From Sphingomonas faeni (GTDB taxonomy: Bacteria; Pseudomonadota; Alphaproteobacteria; Sphingomonadales; Sphingomonadaceae), in NCBI RefSeq assembly GCF_030817315.1, contig NZ_JAUSZF010000001.1, positions 2,588,501 through 2,652,500 on the forward strand: a stretch of 64,000 nt of DNA. The letters are read 5' to 3'. Both the position numbers and the translations under genes were made by a program. Position 1 is the stretch's first letter; each line of letters starts with the position of its first letter. The notes under the pieces were generated by a model. It searched no databases and had not been told where the DNA came from. It was given only the letters and a program-made list of their open reading frames with translations. Positions 48,380 to 58,928 of this stretch are shown one piece after another.

Positions 48380-48538
48380 ATGGGCCAGCGCCCCGATCAC
48401 GTTAAGCCACCCGAATATCTGGCGAAGAATACGCCGGTGCCGAAGCCCGAGGCGATCGTCCCGGACAAGGATCCCGAACCCCGCGATCCTACGCGCTATG
48501 GGGATTGGGAACTGAAGGGCATGGCAATCGACTTCTAA
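48380..48538 (+). CDS. DUF1674 (succinate dehydrogenase assembly factor 4-like) protein
   Basis: A 52-residue protein ending PTRYGDWELKGMAIDF, the defining DUF1674/SDHAF4 motif; in eukaryotes the homologue assists flavinylated SdhA. The Pro/Lys-rich N-terminus is typical. ATG 48380 follows ggagagccgcg; an upstream ATG at 48338 would add 14 residues. Transcribed divergently from the RsmB-like gene. Confidence 0.85.
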   Translation: MGQRPDHVKPPEYLAKNTPVPKPEAIVPDKDPEPRDPTRYGDWELKGMAIDF

Positions 48539-48557
48539 GGCCGGTCGCCCGGACCCG

Positions 48558-48980
48558 TCAGTCCTTGACGTCGGTCTTCGGGAAGAAGTGCTCGACCACG
48601 TTGTTCGCGAGGCGCGATGGGCGCAGCGTCTCGGCATCGAGGCAGCACCAGCTCGACTTCACCTCGGCGAGAACATCCTCGCCGCGCTTGATGATCGTCT
48701 CATAGAACGCGCGCGCGCCCTGGACCTTTTCGAGCAACACCGTCGCGATAACGTCGTCGTTCAGGAACGCCGGCTTGCGGTACGTGATCTCGTGTTTCAG
48801 CGCGACCCACAGGTGCCCGGCCACCGCCTCGGCTGGCGCGAGGCGCTGCCAATGGTCGATCACCGCAGCCTGTACCCACTTCAGATAGTTCGCGTTGTTG
48901 ACGTGACCCATGAAGTCGATGTCTTCCGGCTCGATGCCGATGGCGTAGGTATGGGGAATCGCTGTTGTCACGTGCGACAT
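48558..48980 (-). CDS. Acyl-CoA thioesterase, YbgC/4HBT hot-dog family
   Basis: A 140-residue hot-dog-fold protein. The motif EPEDIDFMGHVNNANYLKW carries the catalytic Asp of the YbgC group; HEITYRKPAFLNDDV and GEDVLAEVKSSWCCLD follow. It should hydrolyse short or medium acyl-CoAs. ATG 48980 is chosen, the longer upstream frame being an unlikely run over the clpB promoter region. It converges with the DUF1674 gene (19 nt apart). Confidence 0.88.
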   Translation of the reverse strand: MSHVTTAIPHTYAIGIEPEDIDFMGHVNNANYLKWVQAAVIDHWQRLAPAEAVAGHLWVALKHEITYRKPAFLNDDVIATVLLEKVQGARAFYETIIKRGEDVLAEVKSSWCCLDAETLRPSRLANNVVEHFFPKTDVKD

Positions 48981-49086
48981 ATAGCATGCGGACCTGAATA
49001 TAGCGATGACGGCGAGGCTTAGATACCGACAATAAACGCTATTCCGGCCCCATCGCGCGGCGCCTAGCATGTGGTCAGCGCCGCCT

Positions 49087-49114
49087 CTTGTGTTGCCCAA
49101 ATACAACACCATCT
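49087..49114 (+). promoter_or_regulatory. Candidate heat-shock (sigma-32) promoter of clpB
   Basis: CTTGtg followed after 14 nt by cACCATcT is close to the CTTGAA-N13-17-CCCCATNT consensus and ends 38 nt before the clpB ATG. The position and the target gene fit; the match is imperfect. Confidence 0.45.
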
Positions 49115-49151
49115 TTCGGCCAACACCGAACCAATCCCACAGGAATTCGTC

Positions 49152-51733
49152 ATGAACATCGACAAATTCACCGACCGCGCGAAGGGCTTCCTGCAATCCG
49201 CGCAGACCGTCGCGATCCGCATGAATCATCAGCGGATCGCGCCCGAGCATCTGTTGAAGGCGCTGCTGGAAGACGAGCAGGGCATGGCTGCCGGACTAAT
49301 CGCAACCGCTGGTGGCGACGCCAAGCGTGCGACGTCCGAGACCGACTTAGCTTTGGCGAAGATCCCGGTCGTGTCGGGCTCGGGTGCGCAGACCACGCCG
49401 GGAATCGACAACGACGCCGTCCGGGTCCTCGACCAGGCCGAGCAGATCGCAACGAAGGCGGGCGATAGCTTCGTCACCGTCGAGCGGCTGCTGGTCGCGC
49501 TCGCGCTGTCGCTCAATACCGCCGCAGGGAAAGCGTTGAAGGCCGGCGGCGTGACGCCCGAGGGGCTGAACACCGCGATCAACGGCCTGCGCCAGGGCCG
49601 CACCGCCGACACTGCGGGCGCAGAGGACCGCTATGATGCGCTCAAGAAGTTCGCGCGCGATCTCACCCAGGCGGCGCGCGACGGCAAGCTCGATCCCGTC
49701 ATCGGCCGCGACGAGGAGATTCGTCGCACGATCCAGATCCTTGCGCGGCGCACCAAGAACAACCCCGCGCTGATCGGCGAACCCGGCGTCGGCAAGACCG
49801 CGATCGCCGAAGGGTTGGCGCTGCGCATCGCCAATGGCGACGTGCCGGATACGCTGAAGGATCGCCGGCTGATGTCGCTCGACTTGGGCTCGCTGATCGC
49901 GGGTGCCAAATATCGCGGCGAGTTCGAGGAGCGCCTGAAAGGCGTGCTCGACGAGGTAAAGGCCGCCGAAGGCGACATCATCTTGTTCATCGACGAGAGA
50001 TGCACCAGTTGATCGGCGCGGGCAAATCCGAGGGCGCGATGGATGCGGGCAATCTGCTCAAGCCAGCGCTGGCGCGGGGTGAATTGCACTGCGTCGGCGC
50101 GACCACGCTCGACGAATACCGCAAATATGTCGAGAAGGACCCGGCGTTGCAGCGGCGCTTCCAGCCGGTGATGGTCGGCGAACCGACCGTCGAGGACACG
50201 ATCTCGATCCTGCGCGGATTGAAGGAGAAGTACGAGCTTCATCACGGCGTGCGGATCACCGATGGCGCGATCGTCGCCGCCTCGACGCTGTCGAACCGCT
50301 ACATCACCGACCGCTTCCTCCCCGACAAGGCGATCGACCTGATGGACGAGGCCGCGTCGCGCATCCGCATGGAGGTGGAATCGAAGCCCGAGGCGATTGA
50401 AAATCTCGACCGGCGGATCATCCAGCTCAAGATCGAACGCGAGGCGCTGAAGCGCGAGACCGACGATGCGTCGGTCGATCGGCTCGACACGCTGGAAGGC
50501 GAGCTCGTCAATCTGGAGGAGCAATCCGCCGAACTGACGACGCGCTGGAAGGGCGAGAAGGACAAGATCAACGCCGAGGCACGGCTGAAGGAACAGCTCG
50601 ATGCCGCGCGGCTCGAGCTGGAACAGGCGCAGCGCTCGGGTGACTTGGCGAAGGCGGGCGAGCTTTCCTACGGCACGATTCCGGGGTTGCAGCGCCAGCT
50701 CGACGAGGCGGCAGGCGCGACTAAGGGCGCGATGTTGCGCGAGGAGGTCACGGCCGACGACATCGCCGGCGTGGTCAGCCGCTGGACCGGGATCCCGGTC
50801 GAGCGGATGCTGCAGGGCGAGCGCGACAAGCTGCTCGCGATGGAAGCGACGATCGGCAAGCGCGTGATTGGCCAGGCGCATGCGGTGAAGGCGGTGTCGA
50901 CAGCGGTGCGGCGGGCGCGTGCGGGGTTGCAGGATCCGAACCGGCCGCTCGGGTCATTCCTGTTCCTGGGGCCAACCGGCGTCGGCAAGACCGAGCTGAC
51001 CAAGGCGCTGGCCGAGTTCCTGTTCGACGATCCGTCGGCGATGGTCCGCATCGACATGAGCGAGTTCATGGAAAAGCACGCGGTCGCGCGGCTGATCGGC
51101 GCGCCTCCGGGCTATGTCGGATACGAGGAAGGCGGCGTGCTGACCGAGGCGGTGCGCAGGCGGCCGTACCAGGTGATCCTGTTCGACGAGGTCGAGAAGG
51201 CGCACGGTGACGTGTTCAACGTGCTGTTGCAGGTGCTCGACGACGGACGGCTGACCGACGGACAAGGGCGCACGGTGGATTTCAGCAACACGCTGATCAT
51301 CCTGACGAGCAATCTCGGCAGCCAGTATCTGGCGAACATGGCGGAGGGCGACGACGTGTCGTCGGTCGAGCCGCAGGTGATGGAGATCGTCCGCGCACAC
51401 TTCCGGCCCGAGTTCCTCAACCGGCTCGACGAGGTGATCCTGTTCCACCGCCTCGGCCAGTCACACATGGCACCGATCGTGGATATCCAGGTATCGCGCG
51501 TCGACAAGCTGCTGGCGGATCGCAAGATCGTCCTCGACCTGACAGACGCGGCGCGCGCGTGGCTCGGACGCGTCGGCTACGACCCGGTATACGGCGCGCG
51601 GCCGCTGAAGCGTGCGGTCCAGCGCTATCTGCAGGACCCGCTCGCCGACATGATCCTGCGCGGCGAGGTAAAGGACGGCTCGACCGTCAAGATCGACGAG
51701 GGCGACGGGAAGCTGGTGCTGGTCGTCGCCTGA
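49152..51733 (+). pseudogene. clpB: Disaggregase ClpB, disrupted by a 2-nt insertion
   Basis: The intact protein would be about 859 residues, the normal ClpB size, with the N-domain, two AAA+ modules and the coiled-coil M-domain (about 410-525). Walker A sites read [13 protein letters not shown] and [10 protein letters not shown]. At 49995-50000 the sequence gagaga has one ga too many; the N-terminal frame ends in Walker B as FIDERCTS, and the second frame opens exactly at [18 protein letters not shown]. Without the extra two bases the reading is [12 protein letters not shown]. ClpB with DnaK resolves aggregates. Probably an assembly error or fresh mutation, since everything else is conserved. 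Confidence 0.9.
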
Positions 51734-51744
51734 GCGACGTTCGC

Positions 51745-51776
51745 AAAAAAGGGCGGCTTCCCGAAGGAAGCCGCCC
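51745..51776 (-). terminator. Terminator of the second TonB receptor gene
   Basis: gggcggcttcc-cgaa-ggaagccgccc is a perfect stem (51751-51775). On the minus strand it is followed by tttttt. It sits 20 nt past the receptor stop and close to the clpB stop, so it may serve both, though the T-tract favours the minus strand. Confidence 0.85.
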
Positions 51777-51796
51777 CATTCTAACTCGACTATTGT

Positions 51797-54700
51797 TTAG
51801 AAGCCGACGCGCGCGCCGACACGGATGAAGCGACCCATAATGTTGCCGGTCGTCCAGGCAGGATTATACTGGTTGATGCTGTACCCGCCGCTCGGATCGA
51901 ACGGAGGCTTGATGTCTAGGATGTTGAGCACGTTGGTGTACAGCGTGAAACGATCGTTGACCTTGACGGTCGCCGTCATGTCCAAGTTCCACGTTGCCTT
52001 CGCGTTGCACAGTACCGGCGAACCGTCCTGATACGTCACGACCGACGATCCGATGCTGGCTTCGCAATCGCCTTTGACGCCGCTGTAGCCGTTGGACACA
52101 TCGGTCGACGCCAGGTCGTAGCCAGCGGTATAATATGCCGTCGCCGAGAGTGATGCGGCACCGACTTCGAGGGTGTTCTGCCACGTCGCGCGCCACTTCG
52201 GCGAGCCCGAGCAGGACGTGTTGTTGCAGGGGCTGAGGGTGCCGTCATACCGTTCGACGTTGCCGTCTGCAGTCTGCTTCTCGAACTTCAGCAGGTACGA
52301 CGCGTCGGCCGAGGTGATGAACGTCACGTTGTCACCGATCGGGAAGCGGGCATTGGCACCGAAATCGATGCCCGACACGCGCTGTTCGTCAGCATTCTGA
52401 TACGACACCTCGATGAAGCCGATCTGCGGCAGGGCAGCGGGATTGTCGTTGTCGGCCAGACCCGGACGTACGACGACGCCCGGAAGGTTCACGACGCCGT
52501 TGTTGGCATAGTATTGCTCGAACGCACCCGCGGAACTCGCCGGGTTGATGATGCCCTTCACCTTGATGTTGAAGTAATCGACGGTGAAGTTGATCCGTGA
52601 CGTTGGCTCGAAGATCGCGCCCAGCGTCCAGCTGGTCGACTTCTCCGGATCCAGGTCTGGGTTACCCGTCGACGTGTTGCCGAGTGAGAACTGACCCGTT
52701 GCGTAAGAGTTGCCGCCGTGCGCCGCGATGAACGCTGCCTGCGCAGGAATGCTCGGATCGAGCGAGCGAGTCACATAACCCGTGGTCGGCAGACCGTTGG
52801 CTTCGTTGAAGCTCGGGATACGGAACCCCTTCGAGAAGGTACCGCGCACCGAGAACTGCTGGATCGGCGAGAAGTTGCTCTGGCCCGACGAATAATCGTC
52901 GTAACGGCCCGACCCGTTGATCACGAGCTGGTCGAGAACCGGCGCGTTGATTTCGAAGAAGGCGGACTTCACGTTGCGGCTGCCGACCGCACCAACCGAG
53001 TTGACGCCGTAATAGCGGTCATAGGGATGCGCGTCGTTCTGCGGGTTCGCGCTTGGGTTGTCGATCGACTCCTTGCGATAAGCCCCGCCGATGGCAACCT
53101 GCAACGGACCACCCGGCAGCGTGAACAACGATTTCGAGAGGGTGCCCTGGATCTGCCAAAGGTCGGCCGTCGATCGCGTCCGGTTCTCAGGCGAGATATA
53201 GTTGCGGATCTCTTCCGAATTGTTGCCTGGGTTTACGAAGTCATAGGTTCCGCGCGCGATCACGTCGAGGAGCCGCTGCGGGATCAGATAGTTCTTCTGA
53301 ATCACGTCCAACTGGGTGTTCGACGCCGTGAAATCACCGCTGTATTTCCAGTCGTCACCGAACGTACCGGAGATCCCGGCCGCGAGCCGCAACGCACGCG
53401 AATTCGTCTCGATCGTACGCGGACGGTCGTAGAGGCTCAGCAGCTGCGCACGGCTGCCGCTGGCTGCGAAAGGATTGTTAGGGTTGAGGACGCCGTTACC
53501 CGCGTTGCACCCCGTGTCGAGCATGGTCAGCGAGCCGACGCCGCCGGCGCAGACATAGGCCGGCAGATAGAGTGGGTTCAGTAGAACCGAGCCTGGTGGC
53601 GTGGTCTGATTGTTGAAACCAAGCGGGCTGATCTGCGTGAAGGTGTTGGTCCGGTAGTAATTGCCGGACACATAGGCCTGAGCGTTGTCGCCGACATTAG
53701 CCGTAAACCGACCGGAGAATCCGTAGCGCTCCTGCTGCGGCAGGACCTGTAGATACTGCTTGCGGAAATCCTGCTGACAGACGACCGAGCCTGCGGTCGG
53801 GCTCTGGCCCGGAAGGACCGTCACCGGATTCAGATCGCGGCATCCATCGGCGGCGTTGAGAATATTATACCGGCCCAAAGCCCCGCCCGTCTCATCAACG
53901 GGACGTACCATTGCCACGGTCGTCGATGCGAGGCCGGAATAGGTACCGTCCGCGTTGAAGAAGTTGCGAGCACCAGCAGGCTGCGCAATGCAGCTGCCTG
54001 CATCGTTACAGATGCGGCTGAGGTCTGACGAATTGAACGGATAGCCCCGATCACTCGCATTTACCGCCTCGGTGTTCTGGTACTCGCCGTTGACGTAGAA
54101 GTTGAAGCCCTGGGTGGCGAGGTCGCCATAGCCCCACGTTGCATCGAGACGCTGTTCGGCACCATCGCCGCGATCCGAGATGCCCGCGGAGCCGTTCAGG
54201 TGAAGGCCCTCGATCTGCTTCTTCATGATGACGTTGATGACGCCTGCGACTGCGTCTGCGCCATAGGTCGACGAAGCGCCGTCCTTCAGCACTTCGATGC
54301 GGTCGACCAGCGAACTCGGGATCGTGTTCATGTCGACGAAGTTGCGCTGGCCATCGTCGGCGAGCGGATACGGCGCCATGCGCAGTCCGTCGAACAGTGT
54401 CAGCGTCGACTGCACGGACAAACCGCGCAGCGAGGCAGCCGTCGCGCCTGTTGCGAAGTTGCTACCGGTATTCCAGCCTTGGCTGATCGTGCCAGCGCCG
54501 TTCGCAGTCAGTCGCTGCACAGCCTCCGCAGCAGTGTTGATGCCGCGCTGCTGAAGCGTGGCCGCGGTTAGCGTGGTCACTGGCGACGGACCGGTATCGG
54601 CACCGCGGAACAGCGACCCGGTTACGACGATGTCCTGGCCCTCCGACGACTCGTCGGCAGGTAGCGTCTGCGCCGTAGGTGCGACGGTCTGAGCGTCTGT

Positions 54701-54811
54701 GGCGGTCGTGGCGTCCTGAGCGAAACCGGTCGTGGTGGACAGAACCAGGGCGAATGGCGTTGCCGCAGCAAGCAGCAGTGCCTTTGACGTAAATCGTGAC
54801 GTGGTAACCAA
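51797..54811 (-). CDS. TonB-dependent outer-membrane receptor
   Basis: A 1004-residue receptor with an N-terminal signal (LLLAAATPFALVLSTTTGFAQ), a short acidic linker and QDIVVTGSLFRG (about 58 on) at the plug start. The plug has AAEAVQRLTANGAGTISQGW and RIEVLKDGASSTYGADAVAG; a long barrel with YVSGNYYRTN-type strands ends in FIRVGARVGF, with the terminal Phe. It carries cysteine-containing segments in several loops. The ligand is unknown; such receptors in sphingomonads are often for glycans or siderophores. It has its own terminator and a 259-nt upstream region. Confidence 0.92.
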   Translation of the reverse strand: MVTTSRFTSKALLLAAATPFALVLSTTTGFAQDATTATDAQTVAPTAQTLPADESSEGQDIVVTGSLFRGADTGPSPVTTLTAATLQQRGINTAAEAVQRLTANGAGTISQGWNTGSNFATGATAASLRGLSVQSTLTLFDGLRMAPYPLADDGQRNFVDMNTIPSSLVDRIEVLKDGASSTYGADAVAGVINVIMKKQIEGLHLNGSAGISDRGDGAEQRLDATWGYGDLATQGFNFYVNGEYQNTEAVNASDRGYPFNSSDLSRICNDAGSCIAQPAGARNFFNADGTYSGLASTTVAMVRPVDETGGALGRYNILNAADGCRDLNPVTVLPGQSPTAGSVVCQQDFRKQYLQVLPQQERYGFSGRFTANVGDNAQAYVSGNYYRTNTFTQISPLGFNNQTTPPGSVLLNPLYLPAYVCAGGVGSLTMLDTGCNAGNGVLNPNNPFAASGSRAQLLSLYDRPRTIETNSRALRLAAGISGTFGDDWKYSGDFTASNTQLDVIQKNYLIPQRLLDVIARGTYDFVNPGNNSEEIRNYISPENRTRSTADLWQIQGTLSKSLFTLPGGPLQVAIGGAYRKESIDNPSANPQNDAHPYDRYYGVNSVGAVGSRNVKSAFFEINAPVLDQLVINGSGRYDDYSSGQSNFSPIQQFSVRGTFSKGFRIPSFNEANGLPTTGYVTRSLDPSIPAQAAFIAAHGGNSYATGQFSLGNTSTGNPDLDPEKSTSWTLGAIFEPTSRINFTVDYFNIKVKGIINPASSAGAFEQYYANNGVVNLPGVVVRPGLADNDNPAALPQIGFIEVSYQNADEQRVSGIDFGANARFPIGDNVTFITSADASYLLKFEKQTADGNVERYDGTLSPCNNTSCSGSPKWRATWQNTLEVGAASLSATAYYTAGYDLASTDVSNGYSGVKGDCEASIGSSVVTYQDGSPVLCNAKATWNLDMTATVKVNDRFTLYTNVLNILDIKPPFDPSGGYSINQYNPAWTTGNIMGRFIRVGARVGF

Positions 54812-55070
54812 GTGAGAACCCCTTGCGCTGCGCAGCGGTCGCTTTGGCGATCCACCACGAAAATCACCTCGGCTACTGCGCTACAGCCCTGCCGAGGACA
54901 TGGGTTAAGGATGAAGATCCACGACTGGCGTGTAAAGGTGGGGCCGGACGCGCCGCAGATTTTTGACGTTAGCAGTGTTAAAAATGACACGAAAGCTTGC
55001 CGCTTTTCTACTATCGAGAAATAATGCTAAATTTAAACGGTGCTCATTGTAATAATGTAAGGAAGCTTAA
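54812..55070. other. Gene-free upstream region of the second TonB receptor
   Basis: About 260 nt with no plausible gene on either strand. The part 54955-55075 is clearly AT-richer than the surroundings (runs such as tgttaaaaatgac and aaataatgctaaattt) and should contain the promoter of the receptor. No specific sigma motif is convincing. Confidence 0.5.
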
Positions 55071-55910
55071 CTACCTTATTTCACCGGCAACGATCATCGG
55101 ATCAAGCTTGGCGTCGTTCCAGCGCAGGCTCCAGTGCAGATGGGGGCCGGTCGCGCGGCCGGTCATGCCGGAGGCGCCGATCGGTTGGCCCTGGCGCACG
55201 TGGTCGCCGGGTTTCACGTCGATCCGCGACAGGTGCAGGAATGCGCTGTTGAGGCCCATGCCGTGGTCGAGCATGAGCAGGTTGCCCTCCAGCGTGAAGG
55301 GGTGGTCTGCGGCGAGGATCACGACGCCGTCAGCGGGGGCGGTGACGATCGTGCCGGTGGGGACGGCGACGTCGGTGCCCGAATGATAGCTGCCGGGTTC
55401 GCCCTTATAGACGCGTTGCGCGCCGAACAGGCCGGAGATGCGGCCGGTGGCGGGCCATGCGAAGGCCTGTCGCCAGCCTTGTGCGTCGGTCGAGCGAGCG
55501 CGGGCGGCCACGATCTGGGCCAGCTCGGGCGGACGGAGTTTCGCGAAGACCGGGTCGGGCGCGGGGAATTTCGGAAGCGTGTTGAGGCGCTCGATCCGCC
55601 AGGCTCTAGGCGCGATCGTCAGCGGTTGGGTGACGGTCCGACCGTCGGCGAGCGTTGCCGCCAGCATTGCTTGCGGCCCCGCGTCGCGGTCGAAACCGGC
55701 GATGAAGCGACCGTCGGGGGATAGCGTGATCGGCTTGCCGTTCAGCGTAACGGTGCGCGTACCTGCGGGGGCGGTGCCGAGGATCAGGCCTCCCTGGCTG
55801 AGCGTGCCGGTCCAGCGGAAGGCGGACTGGCTCGCGGTATCTGGGGGCGGCGGTTGCTGGGCGGTCGCGTTGGTTGCAACCAGCAGGACGAGCAGCGCCG
55901 CCCGGATCAT
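55071..55910 (-). CDS. Secreted M23-family (LytM) peptidase
   Basis: The 279-residue protein has a signal peptide (IRAALLVLLVATNATAQ), an N-terminal beta domain (about 30-130) and a C-terminal M23 domain. Zinc ligands are in GSYHSGTDVAV (HxxxD) and GPHLHWSLRW; GLFGAQRVYKG and GLNSAFLHLSRIDVKPGDHV are typical. It cleaves peptidoglycan cross-links, or regulates amidases if inactive, but the site looks complete. ATG 55910 overlaps the upstream DUF2093 stop by 4 nt. Confidence 0.92.
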   Translation of the reverse strand: MIRAALLVLLVATNATAQQPPPPDTASQSAFRWTGTLSQGGLILGTAPAGTRTVTLNGKPITLSPDGRFIAGFDRDAGPQAMLAATLADGRTVTQPLTIAPRAWRIERLNTLPKFPAPDPVFAKLRPPELAQIVAARARSTDAQGWRQAFAWPATGRISGLFGAQRVYKGEPGSYHSGTDVAVPTGTIVTAPADGVVILAADHPFTLEGNLLMLDHGMGLNSAFLHLSRIDVKPGDHVRQGQPIGASGMTGRATGPHLHWSLRWNDAKLDPMIVAGEIR

Positions 55911-56107
55911 CGAGGCGCCATCGCTTCGCTGGCGGCGGCGGCGGTGGCATAGGCTTCCTGGCGGGCGACGCTCCAGTAGCGCAGATCCTCCAGCGCGATA
56001 CGATGGCCGGTGGCGGCGCAGGCGACGTGGTCGCCGGGGCTGAGCACGCGGAAACCATTGGCCATATAATGCAGGCGCGCGGCGCGGTCGGAGTTGGACA
56101 TCAGCAT
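55907..56107 (-). CDS. DUF2093 domain protein
   Basis: A 66-residue protein with the DUF2093 core ARLHYMANGFRVLSPGDHVACAATG-like and IALEDLRYWSVARQEAYA; the family is alphaproteobacterial and of unknown function. It lies between xseA and the M23 peptidase and overlaps the latter by 4 nt. ATG 56107 or ATG 56101 is possible; aagaag lies at a good distance from 56107. Confidence 0.85.
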   Translation of the reverse strand: MLMSNSDRAARLHYMANGFRVLSPGDHVACAATGHRIALEDLRYWSVARQEAYATAAAASEAMAPR

Positions 56108-56121
56108 TGTGGGGCTCTTCT

Positions 56122-57549
56122 TTACAGCAGGGTCGGCTGGCGCGGCGGCGCATCGGGCGCAGGCTTTGCCTTGGGGGCAGCATAGGTTTTGGCGATGGGG
56201 CGCTCAAGGCCGGTGTCCGTCACCGCGTCGACCACGCCGTCGCGGAAGTGGAGTGTCAGCGTGCCCGCGTCGCGCGCCGACTTGGCGGACGCGAGCGTCT
56301 CGCCGCCGGGACGCGCGGTGACGCGGGCATAGCCGCGGTCGAGGATCGCGTCGGGGTTGAGCGACTGGACGAGGCGCCAGGTCGCGTCGAGCTGCGCGCG
56401 CTTCGCTTCGAGTTTGCGTTCGAGCGTGGCGGGACGGAGAGCGGCGCCCGAGCGATCGAGACTGCCGCGCGCGAGAGTCAGGCGACGCTCCAGCCCACGA
56501 TCCAGACGCTGGCCGAAATCGTCCGCGCGCTGGCGTTGCGGCCCGAGCAACTGGTCGCGCTTCGGCAGCAACCGCGCCAAGGCATCGAGGCGCTCGCGAC
56601 CGCGCTCGACATGGCGGCGGGCGCAGCGTTCGGTGCGGTTGCGGTGGCTGTCGATCGTCAGGCGGAGGTCGGCAAGCACCGGCACCGCGATCTCGGCAGC
56701 CGCGGTCGGCGTCGGCGCGCGCAGGTCGGCGGCGAAATCGCACAAGGTGGTGTCGGTCTCGTGGCCTACGGCGGAGATGATCGGGATCGTGCAGGCGGCG
56801 ACCGCGCGGACCACGACTTCCTCGTTGAACGACCACAGATCCTCGACCGAACCCCCGCCGCGCGCGACGATCACAAGGTCTGGCCGCGGTACCGGGCCGC
56901 CGGGGACGAGCGCGTCGAATCCGCGCACCGCGGCGGCGATCTCGGCCGCCGAGCCCTCGCCCTGCACCTTGACCGGCCAGACGATGACGTGCGTCGGGCA
57001 GCGATCCTCCAGGCGGTGGAGGATGTCGCGGATCACTGCGCCCGTCCCCGACGTGACGACGCCGATCACCTTCGGCATGAACGGCAGCCGCTTTTTCCGC
57101 GTGCCGTCGAACAGCCCCTCGCCCGCCAGTTTCGCCTTCAGTTTCTCGAGCAACGCCATCAGCGCGCCGGCGCCCGCCAGCTCCATCCGCTCGATGACGA
57201 TCTGGTATTTCGAGCGCCCGGGATAGGTGGTGAGCTTGCCGGTCGCGATCACCTCGATGCCGTCCTGCGGCACGAAGGCGAGGCTCGACGCATTGCCCTT
57301 CCAGATAACGCCGTCGATCACCGCCTGGTCGTCCTTCAACGACATGTAGCAATGGCCCGACGCGACGCGCTTCCAGCCCGAGATCTCGCCGCGCAGGCGG
57401 ACATGGCCGAACTCGCCCTCGACCATCCGCTTCAGCTTGAAGGCGAGTTCGCCGACCGACATCGCCAGTGCGTTGTCGCCGGGGACTTGCTCGGCTACCA
57501 GCCGGCCCATGTCATTCGACACGACATCATCGGAAAAGGGATCGGGCAT
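56122..57549 (-). CDS. xseA: Exodeoxyribonuclease VII large subunit
   Basis: The 475-residue subunit has an N-terminal OB fold (about 20-115: [29 protein letters not shown]), then the catalytic domain with [41 protein letters not shown] and [22 protein letters not shown] long helical region follows. It degrades single-stranded DNA with XseB, which is not in this window. The ATG at 57549 overlaps the purD ATG on the other strand by two bases; ATG 57510 is an alternative start. Confidence 0.94.
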   Translation of the reverse strand: MPDPFSDDVVSNDMGRLVAEQVPGDNALAMSVGELAFKLKRMVEGEFGHVRLRGEISGWKRVASGHCYMSLKDDQAVIDGVIWKGNASSLAFVPQDGIEVIATGKLTTYPGRSKYQIVIERMELAGAGALMALLEKLKAKLAGEGLFDGTRKKRLPFMPKVIGVVTSGTGAVIRDILHRLEDRCPTHVIVWPVKVQGEGSAAEIAAAVRGFDALVPGGPVPRPDLVIVARGGGSVEDLWSFNEEVVVRAVAACTIPIISAVGHETDTTLCDFAADLRAPTPTAAAEIAVPVLADLRLTIDSHRNRTERCARRHVERGRERLDALARLLPKRDQLLGPQRQRADDFGQRLDRGLERRLTLARGSLDRSGAALRPATLERKLEAKRAQLDATWRLVQSLNPDAILDRGYARVTARPGGETLASAKSARDAGTLTLHFRDGVVDAVTDTGLERPIAKTYAAPKAKPAPDAPPRQPTLL

Positions 57550-58810
57550 GAACGTCCTGCTGCTGGGCTCGGGGGGTCGCGAACATGCGCTCGCGTGGAA
57601 GCTGGTGCAATCTCGCGGCCTCGATACGCTGTATGCCGCGCCGGGCAACCCCGGGATCGCGCGTGTTGCGACGCTCGTGCCGCTGGATGCGACGGATCAT
57701 GCCGCGGTCGTCGCGTTCGTCCGCGAGCATGAGGTAGGGCTGGTCGTGATCGGGCCGGAAGCGCCGCTGGTCGACGGGCTGGCTGACTCGCTGCGGGCTG
57801 CGGACATTCCGGTGTTCGGGCCTTCGAAGGCGGCAGCGCAGTTGGAGGGATCGAAGGGTTTCACCAAGGATCTGTGCCTGCGCGCCGGCATCCCGACCGC
57901 AGGCTATGTCCGTGTGAAGAGCCGCGAAGAGGCGGATGCCGCGCTTGCCCGCACCTTCTCGTTGCCGGTGGTCATCAAGGCGGACGGCCTCGCGGCGGGC
58001 AAGGGCGTGGTCATCGCGTTCAGCGCCGCCGAGGCCGAGGCCGCGCTCGACGCGCTGTTTGCCGATGGCGAGGCCGAGGCGGTGATCGAGGAATTCCTGG
58101 AGGGCGAGGAGGCGAGCCTCTTCGTGCTGACCGACGGCGTGGCGCTGATGCCGTTCGGCTCCGCGCAGGATCACAAGCGCGTCGGCGAGGGTGATACCGG
58201 GCCGAACACCGGCGGGATGGGCGCGTACAGCCCTGCCCTCGTCCTGACGCCTGCGCTGGAAAAGCGTGCGATCGACGAGATCGTCGCGCCGACGGTGGCG
58301 GCGATGGCGGCGGAGGGCATGCCGTTCTCGGGCGTGCTGTACGCGGGGCTGATGCTGACGCCGCAGGGTCCCAAGCTGATCGAATACAACGCGCGGTTCG
58401 GGGATCCCGAGACGCAGGTGCTGATGATGCGCTTCCAGGGCGACCTGCTGGCGACGATGCTCGCGGTGGCGGAAGGACGGCTCGGCGAGATGCCGGCGGC
58501 GAAGTTCAGCGACGAGACTGCGCTGACGGTGGTGATGGCAGCGAATGGCTATCCGGGCACACCCAAGGCTGGCGGCGCGATCGTCGGACTGGATTCGGCG
58601 CAGGCTGCGGGCGGCACGGTGTTCCATGCGGGTACCCGGCTGGAGGACGGCAGGCTGGTCGCATCGGGCGGCCGCGTACTCGCGGTGACCGCGACCGGCG
58701 ACGATGTCGCGACGGCGCAGGCGAACGCCTATCGCGCGGTCGAGGCGATCGATTTCGCGGAGGGCTTCTATCGCCGCGACATCGGCTGGCGGGAAATCGC
58801 GCGCGGGTGA
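57548..58810 (+). CDS. purD: Phosphoribosylamine-glycine ligase PurD
   Basis: The 420-residue ATP-grasp enzyme makes GAR from phosphoribosylamine, glycine and ATP. It begins [19 protein letters not shown] and has [70 protein letters not shown] and [17 protein letters not shown]. It is the second step of purine synthesis; purE, purK and purH are elsewhere in the window. Divergent from xseA with overlapping starts. Confidence 0.97.
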   Translation: MNVLLLGSGGREHALAWKLVQSRGLDTLYAAPGNPGIARVATLVPLDATDHAAVVAFVREHEVGLVVIGPEAPLVDGLADSLRAADIPVFGPSKAAAQLEGSKGFTKDLCLRAGIPTAGYVRVKSREEADAALARTFSLPVVIKADGLAAGKGVVIAFSAAEAEAALDALFADGEAEAVIEEFLEGEEASLFVLTDGVALMPFGSAQDHKRVGEGDTGPNTGGMGAYSPALVLTPALEKRAIDEIVAPTVAAMAAEGMPFSGVLYAGLMLTPQGPKLIEYNARFGDPETQVLMMRFQGDLLATMLAVAEGRLGEMPAAKFSDETALTVVMAANGYPGTPKAGGAIVGLDSAQAAGGTVFHAGTRLEDGRLVASGGRVLAVTATGDDVATAQANAYRAVEAIDFAEGFYRRDIGWREIARG

Positions 58811-58817
58811 TGCCCCT

Positions 58818-58873
58818 TGGTCCTCCCCCGCCGGGGAGGCGGCTGGCGCTTGCCAGACGGAGGGGGAGGACCA
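58818..58873. repeat. Short palindromic repeat after purD
   Basis: tggtcctccccc pairs with gggggaggacca; inside, ctggc-gctt-gccag forms a second stem. It shares the tcctcccc core with the element in scpA. It follows purD by 8 nt and may act as terminator. Confidence 0.7.
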
Positions 58874-58928
58874 GACTTGACTACCTAGCCGATTACCTCT
58901 CGCCGCACTTCACTCGCATCGCTACGGT

